From NCBI GenBank assembly GCA_015143295.1, contig CM026570.1:26977250-27041249 (forward strand): 64,000 nt of DNA, given 5' to 3'. Under the pieces are notes generated by a model. The model was not told the DNA's origin, ran no database searches, and saw only the letters and a program-made list of their open reading frames with translations. The stretch's first letter is position 1. Each line of letters starts with the position of its first letter. This DNA comes from Tetracentron sinense. Lineage: Eukaryota > Streptophyta > Magnoliopsida > Trochodendrales > Trochodendraceae. The translations under genes were made by a program, and so were the position numbers. Below, piece by piece: positions 13,201-23,290 of this stretch.

Positions 13201-15511
13201 GTTGGTTCAAATGTCGTTTGATTCGGCACCTAGGAGAGTAACTTCTTCACGAGTCAAAAGTTATAAAAAGTTGAAATGTTAGCTTTTAGGGGAAGCTGCC
13301 CCCAACTAACTTTTGTGGTAAATTCCATTTTCTTTCCCTGCTCAAATGTTATTCTGAATCTCTTCTAGAGAAGCTTATTAAAAACAAGCCCTAACTAATA
13401 AATTATAACTTCCAATATCCTATGACTTTCTAGAACTAATTAATGATAACAACTTCCAATAAGAATCTTGGTCCTTCTAGAAAGACCCTTTTAATGTCTT
13501 GTTGTTGCAACTCATCTGTGGGCCCATTCCATGGGTCTCATGGACAGCCGTGCCGTTTTTTGGCCTACGGCTATAAACCAGGCATATGGGTCTGTCATCA
13601 TCAAAAGGAAGATACAGAAAGAGCAGCCCAGCGATTAGGGTGGCAAGATACAAAAATAAAACACGATTACACTGATAGGTCTTCGCTTTATTATAATGCA
13701 TCCCTCTACACCCGAACCAAAATCTCTCGTGAACCTTATTCTTGGCTGGTCACCAGGCATCCTCCTGAAGCAGGCCAGGATCCTTGGTTGTTGCACTCTG
13801 TTGGTGCTTATGACAGGAGAGAAATAAGCGGATTTTTAAAGACAGAGTGAGTTGATACAGTGGACAAACAAATCTAAGTTGTTCTTTCTAAGGCCCTCAA
13901 TTCTCAAGGACTTTACGGAGTTGAGATTAATCTTATTTCTGTGTAATTGGGTCACCAAATTCAAGGCGAACCTTAGAAGTATTTTTGTGGACTGCCAAAG
14001 GTATCTTGTTATTAGTCTTCTTTTTATACGTGGGGGCTGTCCCTTCTTAACAATGAACTACTCTTGCGAAAAAGCAGAAATAAATAAATGCATGTATCAT
14101 ATTTTTTATTTTCTTTTCTAAAGATGCAGCCTGTACTTTTTTTTTTGGTAGTACTTTTATCCCCATAGTCCTGTATCTACAGGAATTTATGAATATCCAT
14201 TTGTATATGACTTGCTTTTCTCAAGTGCATATTAATGATGACATTCTTTTCGTTGGTCCTATGCTATAGTATGTGGATCGTCGAGGAGTCAGTTTCTGTA
14301 CCAAGACAACTTCTGATGAGAATGCGATCACAAATGCTGTTGATATATATGAAAGCTTGAGGTATTATGTCCTTTTAAATAAGCTGCTGAACCGGATATT
14401 TTTTTCTGCTGGAAATAGATTTTGATTTAGAAATTTCTTGCAGTGGTGGAATTCGTTTCGTGACATCCAACAATGATTGTGCTGTAAGAGAATATGATGT
14501 GGAGAGGTTTCAGCTTTTGAATCACTTCCACTTCCCTTGGCCAGTGAATGTTAGTCCCCATAAAACGATACTACCAAGTTGCTTGATTCTCATTTTCTTC
14601 ACTTTCTATCCCGCACATGTGGTTTCTCTACGGTATTATCTAAAAAAATATGCTACTGTCACAGCAGTTGTGTTACCATTCACACCATTAGTAATTATTA
14701 ACATTCAGAGAACATATTGTGCCCCTATTATTTGAAGACCAAAATGCACCTTTAAGGGTATTTTTGTCACTTCACAAAAATAAAAAGTTTTGGAAGAAAA
14801 TCTAGGAAATGAGCTGTATAAAAGATTTCTAAATTTCCCTCTTTTCTCTCTCCTTTGTAAAAGGATCGAATTGCCTTGCTTGTAAAACTGCTATTCTTTC
14901 AAACAGTGTTAGCTAGGCACGTGGTACGGGTGCCAAGTGTCTAGGTGTTTAGGGGTGTTCGGCACAACACTCTCTGAAAATCCCAATACGGTGGTATGGA
15001 ATACAATTTTTTTTACTCATATAAGGAGTAAAAATGAGCAACAAGATAGAGAAGAGAAGAGAGACGTACATATTGATCGTTGTTGTCGCTGCTCTCTTAG
15101 TAAAATTTCGTCTATGTTTCCAAAAAAACAACACAATTTGACAAAAAGTTCATTGCAATTGTATTTTTAAAATAACACGATATACTTGAAGCACTATTTG
15201 TCTAATCATAATGTTAATGTCACCATGACATGGTATAGGCACGTACTAATGAGTGTCGTGTCGTGTCATGGAGTATCGTGTCGTGTCGTGTCCAAGTGTC
15301 GGCATGGTAAAATTTGGGAAAACTGAAGTGCCTAGGTAACACTGCTTTCAAATACATGGGATAGAGAAGTAAAGTGAAGGTGATCATGTTTAGTAAGGGC
15401 CATGAACTCTTGACGTTAATCCACGTCCCCATACAATACATGCCTACATATATACATGCATACATACATATCTATAATACATGTATATCTATCTATCTGT
15501 AATTCTGTGTA

Positions 15512-15544
<33 letters not shown>

Positions 15545-16364
15545 GTTTTGAGAGAGAGTAGGGTTTTGAAATGATAGAAAATCACCTAGGGTTGCCCTGA
15601 CTTTCCCCTTCCTCGTGTCAAAATATCAGCTGGCATCACGACTGCTGTGACCCTTGCATGACTCATATCTAACTTGTTTATTCTGATGGAACAAACTCTC
15701 TCAGCATACATCTATGAGCCCGGATCGTAAGCTTATTATTGTTGTGGGAGATAACCTCAATGGATATCTTTTGGATTCACAGAGTGGAAAGGTATCTTCA
15801 GTCTTTATTTTTCATTGTGGATTTATTGTTATATTTTTTCATTTTATTTGTAAAAGGAAAAACAATTCAGAGGTATGCCTTTGTGCCCATCCACACATTG
15901 GAAATAGAGGACCTTACTGATAACTTGAAAATTGTTTTGATGATGCACAGGAAGTCTCCTCATTGGTAGGCCATCGAGATTACTCATTCGCTTCTGCATG
16001 GCATCCAGATGGCAACACCTTTGCCACAGGGAATCAGGACAAGACATGCCGATTATGGGATACTAGAAAACTGTCGTTGCCTATTGCAGTTCTCAAAGGA
16101 AACTTGGGTGCTGTCCGATCAATCCGTTTCTCCTTGGATGGGCAGTTCATGGCAGTAGCGGAACCTGCAGATTTTGTTCACATCTATAGCACCAAGGCGG
16201 ATTACAAGATGCGGCAAGAGATCGATTTCTTTGGGGAAATTTCAGGCATTTCGCTGAGTCCAGATGATGAGTCTCTCTTCATAGGAGTCTGGGACCGGAC
16301 CTATGCGAGCTTGCTACAGTATAGTAGAAGACATACATATAGATATCTGGACTCTTATGTGTGA
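1235..16364 (+). CDS. WD40-repeat protein, nine coding exons, 440 residues
   Basis: Coding exons read as 1235-1357, 1631-1798, 1894-1980, 5455-5589, 5825-5935, 14270-14361, 14444-14549, 15705-15791 and 15951-16364. All introns are GT-AG, the phases agree throughout, and the total is 441 codons including TGA. The N-terminus is acidic (Asp/Glu-rich from about residue 12 to 41). It is followed by a basic conserved block (GIPWDRLNITRKKYRQ) and then WD40 blades. The last exon shows the clearest blades, such as SFASAWHPDGNTFATGNQDK followed by TCRLWD, and later AEPADFVHIY and GVWDRTYASLL. The arrangement matches the plant family annotated as WD repeat-containing protein C2A9.03-like, known in Arabidopsis as proteins of about 420-450 residues with poorly defined function. 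WD40 propellers usually act as protein-interaction scaffolds; a specific partner cannot be inferred here. The start is the first ATG after the acceptor at 1227. The odd feature is intron 5 (5936-14269, 8.3 kb), which is filled with LINE debris while the exons stay intact. The reading frame is open across all exons, so I take the gene as functional. Confidence 0.9.
2125..2635 (-). mobile_element. LINE 3'-end relic with RNase H (RVT_3-like) domain, in intron 3
   Basis: Read on the minus strand, 2630 to about 2490 translates to GYGCILRDDIGG, then a MEIFAIKRCLQVA stretch. These are the RNase H beta-strand and the Glu-containing helix typical of the C-terminal domain of plant LINE polyproteins. 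Downstream the frame decays. It lies antisense to the WD40 gene inside its third coding intron. No reverse transcriptase is attached, as expected for a 5'-truncated, degraded insertion. Confidence 0.6.
2658..2740. repeat. 30-bp near-perfect inverted repeat (hairpin) in intron 3
   Basis: Left arm 2658-2687 and right arm 2711-2740 are reverse complements over 30 bases with one mismatch (a C/T difference near the inner third), separated by a 23-base spacer. A direct repeat CATTCTCTTATGTAT overlaps the outer left arm and the spacer/right-arm junction. The hairpin is transcribed as part of the WD40 pre-mRNA. It sits next to the RNase H relic, so it could be the trace of a transposon end. Confidence 0.75.
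3250..3660. other. AT-rich intronic sequence, nothing recognised
   Basis: Part of the 3.5-kb intron 3 of the WD40 gene. It is AT-rich, with a short direct repeat AAGTACTAAACAAGCAATTT at about 3449-3468 and 3486-3505. No coding or structural feature is supported. Confidence 0.5.
3660..4600 (+). mobile_element. Candidate LTR-type repeat in intron 3
   Basis: The block starts near TGATGTAGGAACTAGCCC and runs through a TATA-like CCCTTATAAATG with a nearby CATACGTTATGAG initiator-like tract at about 4270-4320. This is the layout of a promoter inside an LTR. No flanking target duplication or second LTR was found, and no protein is encoded. It may be a solo LTR or fragment of a copia/TRIM-type element. 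The boundaries are uncertain. Confidence 0.3.
6590..7200 (-). mobile_element. LINE 3'-end relic with zf-RVT-like motif
   Basis: On the minus strand near 6935-6880 the translation includes EETVDHLLLHSLW. This is the signature of the zinc-binding zf-RVT domain that follows the reverse transcriptase in plant LINE polyproteins (usual pattern ETVDHLF..C..A...W). The flanking frames are broken. The fragment is antisense to the host gene and in the opposite orientation to the larger LINE relic at 7.75-12.4 kb, so it is a separate insertion. Confidence 0.5.
9869..10723 (+). pseudogene. LINE ORF1 C-terminal / linker open frame (284 codons)
   Basis: This is the longest open stretch in the LINE relic. 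The protein is low in recognisable motifs. It ends about 75 bases before the endonuclease begins, where the ORF1 tail or ORF1-ORF2 linker of plant LINEs would lie. It has no zinc knuckle that I can see. Identification rests on position, not on a domain. Confidence 0.4.
10797..11480 (+). pseudogene. LINE endonuclease domain (broken)
   Basis: The translation begins IIPWNKVKRLAVKDLELSRR and continues to LLCLQETKLES. The Trp-Asn and the Gln-Glu-Thr-Lys motif with the catalytic Glu are standard for the AP-type endonuclease of plant LINEs. Further on, FTWFNSQASPIMCKLDQFL corresponds to the conserved Trp/Leu-Asp block. After a frame change, ISDHIPICLEL provides the Ser-Asp-His active-site motif. Stops and at least one frameshift make it non-functional. 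Confidence 0.7.
12030..12436 (+). pseudogene. LINE reverse transcriptase, N-terminal part only
   Basis: One frame gives KAPGPDGFAIEFY (fingers motif). After a frameshift the next gives STFIALISK, LKDFRPISLLGSVYKIMS and then RAFVGGRQILD. These are the successive conserved blocks of plant LINE RT (RVT_1). A stop follows at 12434-12436, and the YADD catalytic block is absent. The enzyme would normally prime cDNA synthesis at the nicked target. Confidence 0.8.
12811..12912. repeat. 45-bp intronic hairpin with 9-base loop
   Basis: The left arm 12811-12855 and right arm 12865-12912 are reverse complements with a single C/T difference and one 3-base bulge. They enclose the loop AAGGGGAGG. The transcript of the WD40 gene would fold here into a long, nearly perfect stem, longer than most plant miRNA duplexes and with a tighter loop. 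It lies just downstream of the LINE relic. It could be a young inverted duplication, a miniature palindromic element or a small-RNA precursor; sequence alone does not decide. Confidence 0.8.
14890..15310. repeat. GTGTC-rich repeat pair in intron 7
   Basis: A block near 14920-14965 (GGTGCCAAGTGTCTAGGTGT) and a block at 15245-15305 (repeated TCGTGTCGTG) flank about 300 bases within intron 7 of the WD40 gene. They resemble the degenerate ends of a small non-autonomous DNA element. Exact inverted termini were not established. Confidence 0.3.
15515..15546. repeat. TG/TA microsatellite
   Basis: A run of TG then TA dinucleotides in intron 7 of the WD40 gene, 160 bases upstream of coding exon 8. Confidence 0.8.
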
Positions 16365-16740
16365 TTGATCGTAGGCTGGGACTATTTTTTTTTGTTTTGA
16401 ATATGAGAAGTCCTCGTAGGCCAGAGGCTCAGCTGAGGATCCCCATTGAATGCAGTTCACTATGGCTGGTCAGGATGACTACAATCGAAACGTCTAAGCA
16501 TGTATAGGGAAAATGTCCACCTTTACGTGCTGGAAATCTTCTTCTCTTCAGGTGTTTAAATTGCTGAAGAAGCTGAATCATTTGCTTGTACAGGAGAAAC
16601 TGCTTGGATGTCCCTATTTTTTTCTGGTAGAGTTGGGTTGTCTTTGAAATAGTTAGCTTGAACTTCTTTATATTATTTCCTACGTTCTTCCTTTTAGTTT
16701 CCTTGTTAAGCTTTTTCAAGTATACAAATAATATTCAATA
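16365..16740 (+). other. Probable 3'-UTR of the WD40 gene
   Basis: The sequence after the TGA is mixed, then AT-rich, with no further exon-like frame. AATAATATTC at about 16726 could act in polyadenylation. The next recognisable feature is the MITE terminus at 16771, so the transcript probably ends in this interval. Confidence 0.4.
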
Positions 16741-16770
16741 TCAGTAGCCAATGATGTTTTTCCCCATTTA

Positions 16771-17541
16771 GAGCATCTCCAACGCAATACTCTAAATTTC
16801 TCCCCCATTTCGGCATCTCCTCTGAATATAGAAGAGATGAGCTGCACTTTAAAGTTTTTTGCTCCAATGGGAGGGAACTCCAAATCACTATTCCTACTCC
16901 AAAACATATTCATTAATTATTTTCAAAAAAACAATTCATTTGTTTTCTTTCCTATTTTTCCTCTCAAACTCAATAATTCACCATTTTTGCCTCAAACTCA
17001 ATGATTTAGAGTATTTTTTTTTAATTAAAGTTTGTTATTAGAGTTTTTTTTTAATATTAAAAATAATTTTTTAATTTTAAAAAAGAATTGATATTTTAAA
17101 AAAAAAACCAAGGATCGGTGGGTGAATCTTAATGATGGTTAAGGGGTGTCAAAAGGGACAGGTGGCGACCTCGAAGGGTGATACCATAGAGGATTTGGCT
17201 CCATTTTTTTTTTGCATCCTTTATTGTTGAATTAATTTAAAAATTAAACAATTATTAAAAAAACATAAAAATAATTTCATTATAAATTGATAATTATTAA
17301 AATAAATTAAAAGGATAGAATTGGCATTTTAGAAAGGATTGAGAGACAAAAAAAGGACACAAATGGTATTATAAAGGGATGCATAGTGTTTTATAGTTCA
17401 TTCTCTATTTTCTCTTCTTTCCTCTAAATTTAGAGGGTTACTGTAGCATTATAGAGTATTAACTCTAAATATAGTACGGTTAGTGTCCTTTTCCAGCCAA
17501 TACTCTATATTTAGAGTTATAGAGGATGGTTGGAGATGCTC
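16771..17541. mobile_element. MITE-like element with GAGCATCTCCAAC termini
   Basis: Left terminus 16771-16783 (GAGCATCTCCAAC) and right terminus 17529-17541 (the exact reverse complement) bound an AT-rich, non-coding 771-bp interval. Inside both ends, short tracts such as ATACTCTAAATTT and CTCTATATTTAGAG continue the inverted relationship. GAGCATCTCC termini are widespread among plant non-autonomous DNA elements. No clean target duplication is visible. Confidence 0.6.
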
Positions 17542-17690
17542 CTAGGAGAAGGAACGAACCCTCTATGGTTATAACCGGATTCTGTGTTATGCCCCCGAGG
17601 TTGCCACGGCCCCTTTGACACCCGTAACCTTAGTATAAGATTCACCCACCCCTAGAGGTCACCCACCCATCCTTGGTTTTTAGAAAAAAA
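17105..17690. repeat. Inverted arms interleaved with the neighbouring MITE
   Basis: A left arm at about 17110-17206 (motifs AAGGATCGGTGGGTGAATCT, CAAAAGGGACAGGTGGC, CATAGAGGATTTGG) has its inverted partner at about 17553-17680 (CCTCTATGGTTATAACCGG, CCCCTTTGACACCCG, AGATTCACCCACCC, ATCCTTGGTTTT). The left arm lies inside the GAGCATCTCC element and the right arm outside it, so the two inverted pairs interlock instead of nesting. Confidence 0.55.
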
Positions 17691-17699
17691 TATTAATAT

Positions 17700-18230
17700 A
17701 TTTTTAATATTAAAAATATTTATAAAAAAAAATTAATAAATAGTGGAGACTTGAATAAGTGGGGGTCTCACACTTCATCTAGGAGAAAACCCAACAAAGA
17801 TGTAGATCTGCCTTTAATGAAATGTAATTTTATCATATTTTCAGTTAATATTTCTCATTGTGAGAGAGAAGCACGCAACGCATGTTTTTCTTATTGTCTG
17901 GCTCTTCAAACCCAACAAAGGTGTTGAAACAATGCCCTCCTTTTGGACAGACATTATATATATATAAATAACAATATGTTTATTTTTTTTTTTATAATAT
18001 ACAGATAAAAAAAAAACCAAATTCTGAAGGGCCAAACTTTTCACATAGTCAAAAATTATATCCTAATCTTTGAGGGCCCACTGTATACAAAATTTAGTTA
18101 GTATCTATTTTTTTTTTTTAGTTATACCTAAAACATTAGAAATGTATCAAAATTTTAGGGGGAGCCATGGCCCCTCCCCCCGTGGTTCCACCCGTGTGTA
18201 TCTTCCATATACCTCTTGTCAAAAAAAAAA
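17700..18230. other. AT-rich intergenic sequence, nothing recognised
   Basis: It contains homopolymer A and T runs and small chance frames only. No gene or element boundary is supported. Confidence 0.5.
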
Positions 18231-19577
18231 AAAAGGATTGGTGATGTCCGATCGATTAGCACACCTTCGCCGATCGATCGTCGCGCGATGATTTTTCTCG
18301 GGAACGGTGTTTTCCAATTTTTTAAGTTCCCTTTGGTTCCCAAACTCTATAAATAACCTTCTAACTTGTGAGTTAGAGTTTCTAAAAGCTTCTAAACCTA
18401 AAAGAGAGAAAAAAAGGGTTTTCTGAGAGATCAAAATGGAGAAATTTTAGAAGTTTAAGGTTTTGATCAGAAAAAGGAAAAATGAGGCTTGAAGATCGAG
18501 ATTGATCCTTATTCGCAAGCAATATATCGTAGGAAAGCGATCAAGGGAGGTAAATAACGAATTTAGTTTTCCATATTTTGAATATTAATCTAAAAGATGA
18601 ACTAAAAGAGGTAGATATAAATAAGAACGTAAAGATATGTAAGATCTATGAATTGTTATTGTTCTTTCTTTATTGTTCAATGAATCATTAAATTAGGATG
18701 TGAATAATCATGCTATTACTTTGTTTATGCTTCAACAAGGGGATTGAAAATTTATAATGAATGTATGTGGATATATGAGAAGGACAAGATGAATGTATGA
18801 AGTGGAATAAAGTGCATAAAGGAATCAAATGATTGATGAAGACTATTTGTGAGATTAGAGTACATGTTAGTGTGTTTTTGTGGATATATATTCTGTGAGA
18901 ATTATGATCAATAAATTATGTGGTATAACTATGATATTGATCTCGATTTAAAAAGAGAGTTTTTGATATTTAAATTAGATTGTGACTTATGCCTATTGCA
19001 AATAAACTGTAATTAAAGCTTTATTAAATTATTGAAAATATGAAAGTTGTTATGTATTTATTTTATGTTTTTATACGTAATATATAATTAGGTAAATGAA
19101 CCTTTGATAAGAGTCAAGCTTGCCTAGGTTTGGTTAACATAGTGGAATGAGACGCTATGATGATATTTCCTATGGTCCTTAACTATTACTCTAGGTATAA
19201 TTTAACCAAAGGTATATCATTGTGCACTCACCAATGAAAAATATGCACATGTATGAAGATGAAATTAATGACAATAATAAGATTACAAGTAAGACAAAAA
19301 AAAAAAAAAGTAAAAACGAAAGACACACGAAATCGATAATGTATGTTTATGTTTTACACCACCAATGTAGAGCCCCGGACCTTTTCACATTTAATGCATG
19401 ACCCTTTCGTTGCCATTTTGCCTTTAAGGAGGAACAATTAATAAATAAGGAAGAAATTAAAAATTCCGAAACGTCAGAAATGTTCCTTTTCGAAGTACGA
19501 ACCCAACGCAAGTTGAATCGTCAAAATCCGACGAGCGAGTCAAAAGATATGGCCAAAACAGTCTGGACCTGCAGGCA

Positions 19578-19761
19578 ACCGATCGCTCGGTCCATAGAGC
19601 GATCGATCGGTCCAAAACCGATCGATCGGTAGCTATCGACTGGTCAAGATTATTGTATGGGGAAATTTTTCAGAGAGTTGATTTTTGGTCGAGAGCTCGG
19701 TCAACACACCGATCGCTCGGTAGGCAACCGATCGATCGGTCATTAACACCGATCGCTCGGT
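19578..19761. repeat. Cluster of ACCGATCGMTCGGT palindromes in the LTR
   Basis: Five 14-base copies lie at 19578-19591, 19617-19630, 19708-19721, 19727-19740 and 19748-19761, plus an imperfect one near 19597-19611. The copies with GATCGATC are perfect palindromes; those with GATCGCTC have one off-centre change. They precede the conserved GGTATTATGGTCTTTTGGTC tract at about 19791. Confidence 0.85.
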
Positions 19762-20802
19762 ACTCGCGTTTTTGCAGAAATTTCAGTAAGGGTATTATGG
19801 TCTTTTGGTCGGTTTACTCTTACCTTAAGAGTTTAACCTGAGCCTTTAGGGCTCATTCTCAACACTTAGAAGATTTGGGGGATTAGAAGAGAGGAGAAAT
19901 GGTTTCCTAAGCTAGGGCTTGTCTTTGGAGGAGAAATCAAAGGGGTTTTGAGACCCTAGATCACTTCAAGCTCGGCTCTTCTCCAAGATCACGGCTCAAA
20001 CACTCGTGGAGAGCGTTCCCCAAGCTAGGGCAGCACCTCACGGTCGTTTTTGGAAGGAGATTTCTTCCTTACTTGATCAAGGTCGGTACTTCTTACTACC
20101 CTCCTAGTTATAGCTTCCCTTTTTCCTTTGTTTCTCCTTGTTTTCCTTCACTTATATATGTGTTATGAGATTGGTGGTATGAATGGTGAATGGAGATGGA
20201 TGTTGGTGAATGGATGCCGTGTGGATGATGTGATGAACGAATGGGAAAGGGCATTGTACTAATAATGAACATACAAGTGTGATGTGAGCATAACCCACCT
20301 AGAAAAGCATGATCAAGGTTTAAGTGAATAATGAACACACCCCATGTTTGATGAAATGCCAAGGTGAACAAAATAAATGATAAATTAAGGGAACCCATGC
20401 TTAATTGCTCTTGAAATTTGTTAGGGTTCATGATAGTGTGTTTCTTACATTTATTAAAATGTGTAGATTATTACTCACTTAAATTGTTATATGCTATGCT
20501 TTGTGAATTACCCCAAATTGCCATATTTAATTCCAAATGCAAGTATGCACACGATCTCACGAGCACGCATGAAATGACTTGATTTACCGATGTTTTAAGT
20601 ATGAGACGTAGAGGTGGGGCATATCCTAAGATATGTTTCACTTCGCTTTTGACAAGGGCAAGACAATCATGCATTGCATAGGGAAAAGTCTCCCATCCCC
20701 TTGCATGACATGCATAGCATCGCATGACACGCATAACATAGCATGGCATGACACGCATAGCATAGCATCACATGACACGCATAACTCTGCATGGCATGAC
20801 AC

Positions 20803-21010
20803 GCATGGATGCTAGTTGCGACGGGCTATGAACGGCAACTAGGCATTCACATTCCGCATGGATGCTAGTTGCGACGGGCTATGAACGGCAACCGGGCATC
20901 CCCATCTGCATATAGGGTACTAGTTGCGACGGACTATGAACGGCAACTAGGCATATCATTCAGTGTACATGGCACTAGTTGCGACGGGCTATGAACGGCA
21001 ACTAGGCATG
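20803..21010. repeat. Four-unit minisatellite, about 52 bp per unit
   Basis: Four tandem copies share CTAGTTGCGACGGGCTATGA followed by ACGGCAACTAGGCAT. Each copy contains the small inverted repeat GTTGC...GCAAC. The copies vary mainly in the spacer between them. The minisatellite lies in the 3' half of the solo LTR and is preceded by a CATGACACGCATA-rich low-complexity tract (20700-20810). Confidence 0.85.
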
Positions 21011-22522
21011 TGAACATGTTTAAATTATGAACAAGCAAGCATGATACTCGCATGACATGACATGGCACGCATGATGCAAGCATGACAAGCATGACACGGT
21101 TAACAAGTTCCCAATCACGCAAAGGGTATTTCAAGTCAAGTCAAGTGCACAATGTTTTCAAGGGTTTTATCAGTTTTTTTTTTTTTGAATGCAAGCATGA
21201 ATATTAATTGCTTTACTTCCTTGTATGATATAAATTGTTCCTGTTCTATATATGCAATTTGTTTCCTACTTTATGTATGCTATCTGTATACTATGACTGT
21301 TGGTTAGTATTTAGTACCCGCTGAGTATTCCATGCTCAGCCGTACTTATGTCGGCAGGTGCTGAGGGAGCTGCTGCTCCATTTGATGTTTGTGCTCCTGG
21401 TCCATGGGTGGAGGAGGAGTACATCGAGGAGCCTTTGGAGGAACCTCCCGTAGAGGGTTATCAGTAGGTGGTGTTAGATTCTGAGTGGATTAGCTGTGGG
21501 TGAGCATGAGTGATTATATCCATGTATTTTGGCGGGCATGTCCGCACTTTCTTTGTTTTGATTTCTTTGTATTAAAACTTGGACCATGTGTATGTACTTA
21601 GAGGTTTGTTAGAGTTCCGCTGTTATCCTCTATTGTATATGCTCTGTGAGTGTTTTGCAGGTGGTTTGTCAAGCAAGTCATGTAAGTCATGATTTAGTCG
21701 TCCACGATTCACTCTAACTCCTAGGGTGAGTTTTGGGTCGCGACAACCAAATACTATAAAAAAATGCGATAAGTATGTCAAAGCAAGTAAACCGTTGTAC
21801 CGGATAATAAACTAAGCCATCCGTGCCGGATAATATACGAAGGGTGGTATCTCGGTAAAATAAAGTATAATAACCCCTTTCTATATAAGGTAAAGTGATA
21901 TTTTAATTTATTATTGGATGTATGTCTATGTGTTTTTCATAGAACGATAAAGTAAGAAAATAAGAGAAGAAAAAACGTAAATGACATAATGTACCTATTT
22001 GCTTTTCTGCACTCTGATTTATGTATGTGAACTGAAGTTAAACTGTTAAATGCATGTAAGTTAATATTTAAGATATTGCTTACTATTGTTTGTTATATAC
22101 GTGAAGTAATTGTTACTCAACCGATAACTTTGTTGTCGGCAGGTTCTGGTTTTGATATTTGTGCACCCGGACCGTGGGAAGAAGATGAAGACATAGAGGA
22201 ACCTGAATATGATCATTTTGAAGAGGAACGAGATCTTGATAGCTGACCTTATTATTAGTTTTGTTTTATTAGTAGTAGTTGATTTAATAAGAAATTATAA
22301 TTGGAGTTATTTTGGATTTATATTTAGTTTAGTTTGATTGTTTATGATCACGATGGATGATCAGGATTTTATTATTTTCAGTTGCAGTTATGGATCATGG
22401 ATTTATTTATATTATTAATTGAAGAAATTTTCAGGTTCGTATTTTTAGTATGTCTTAAATGCTTCTGCTTTGATAAATACCAATACCTCACATTCTCCTA
22501 GGTGGAGTTTTGGGACGCGACA

Positions 22523-23290
22523 TTTTTTCCATCAGCGGGATATGTTCATAAGCCCATATCTATTATGTGAAAACAAACCATTACTAATAATAACTAGGGA
22601 AATAAGAAAGACAAAAAAAGTAATTTTCCACAAAAGAAGAAGAATAAGTTTGACAGGTGGAGAGGGTTGTGTGATTGCTTTAGCTTGTGGTACAAGGGAC
22701 ACATTTATGTGTGATAGTGTGTGTTATGTTTAACTCTAATAAAAAAAAACCAAAAAAAAAAACCTAAAAGGCGAACACATAACCATATAAGTTTTAATAC
22801 TACGTAAATTTTAACCCTTCCTTTACGCGGTTATACCGGATTAGGCCTTACGATACTTACTAAACATTTCTATGTTAATTACAAAACACATGGGATCTTT
22901 TCTTTATACCTGTATGGATTTGAGTAGCTGATAAAGATTTCTTCAAAAGAGTCAACACCTACTTTATGGCATCCCTATCGCCTTCAGATCTTACAATTTC
23001 TATCACCAAACCTTCTTCTCTACATTTTACAAATTCTATCACCAAACATTCTTCTCTCTATCTTCTTAAGGCCACTAAACAATCTACCTTAATTAAATTT
23101 ATGTTTTCCCTCCTGTAATGAGGGGAGGGGTACAAAAGTGAACCTAAGGCCTAAGATAAGATAAAATTCAATTCTGTAAGCATAAGAGCTGTACTCTGAA
23201 TTAATTAATGTTCAACTCCAAGATACAAGAATGCATGCAGAGCATATATAAATTTTGGTAAGATATATATATATATATATATAAAAGTAA
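22523..23290. other. Intergenic sequence without recognised genes
   Basis: The only features are A-runs at 22740-22765, a duplicated AATTCTATCACCAAAC tract near 22995 and 23032, and a TA microsatellite at 23262-23283. No gene is supported. Confidence 0.5.

Larger units (their letters stand above)
5936..14269 (+). other. Exceptionally long intron 5 of the WD40 gene
   Basis: The donor AAA|GTGAGT at 5935/5936 and the acceptor GCTATAG|TATG at 14269/14270 are supported by uninterrupted protein homology across the junction (GELTCK joined to YVDRRG). The 8.3-kb interval holds a minus-strand LINE tail (6590-7200), a plus-strand LINE relic (7750-12440) and a hairpin (12811-12912). The remaining 13.1-14.26 kb has only small unconvincing open frames, the longest about 135 codons at 13443-13850. 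I recognise no family in that frame and consider it chance. Confidence 0.8.
19366..21745 (+). mobile_element. Solo LTR, 2,380 bp, target duplication ACCAA
   Basis: It begins TGTAGAGCCCCGGACC and ends TTTTGGGTCGCGACA, giving standard TG...CA LTR ends. It is flanked on both sides by the perfect 5-bp duplication ACCAA (19361-19365 and 21746-21750). There is no internal gag-pol region, so this is a solo LTR left by recombination between two LTRs. Its length is typical of large Ty3/gypsy-type LTRs, although superfamily cannot be proven without the internal region. Inside are palindromes (19578-19761), a TATA-poor promoter region and a four-unit minisatellite (20803-21010). Confidence 0.85.
18230..22522 (+). 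mobile_element. Old LTR fragment, split by a younger related solo LTR
   Basis: The left part (about 18230-19365) carries CCGATCGATCG-type palindromes, a leader-like CTATAAATAACC and long AT-rich sequence. The right part (21751-22522) ends GGGACGCGACA, closely resembling the GGGTCGCGACA end of the inserted solo LTR. It also shares with it a GTGCACCCGGACCGTGGGA/GTGCTCCTGGTCCATGGG block. I infer a single old LTR of the same lineage, interrupted at 19366-21745. Its 5' boundary and target duplication were not found. Confidence 0.45.

Noticed and set aside
13443-13850. 135-codon open frame in intron 5
   Set aside because: There is no recognisable domain, no splice or promoter context, and it lies within a transposon-filled intron; probably chance.
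20660-21010. Possible CRISPR-like repeat-spacer array
   Set aside because: The units are tandem copies with related spacers inside a plant LTR; there are no cas genes and the genome is eukaryotic.
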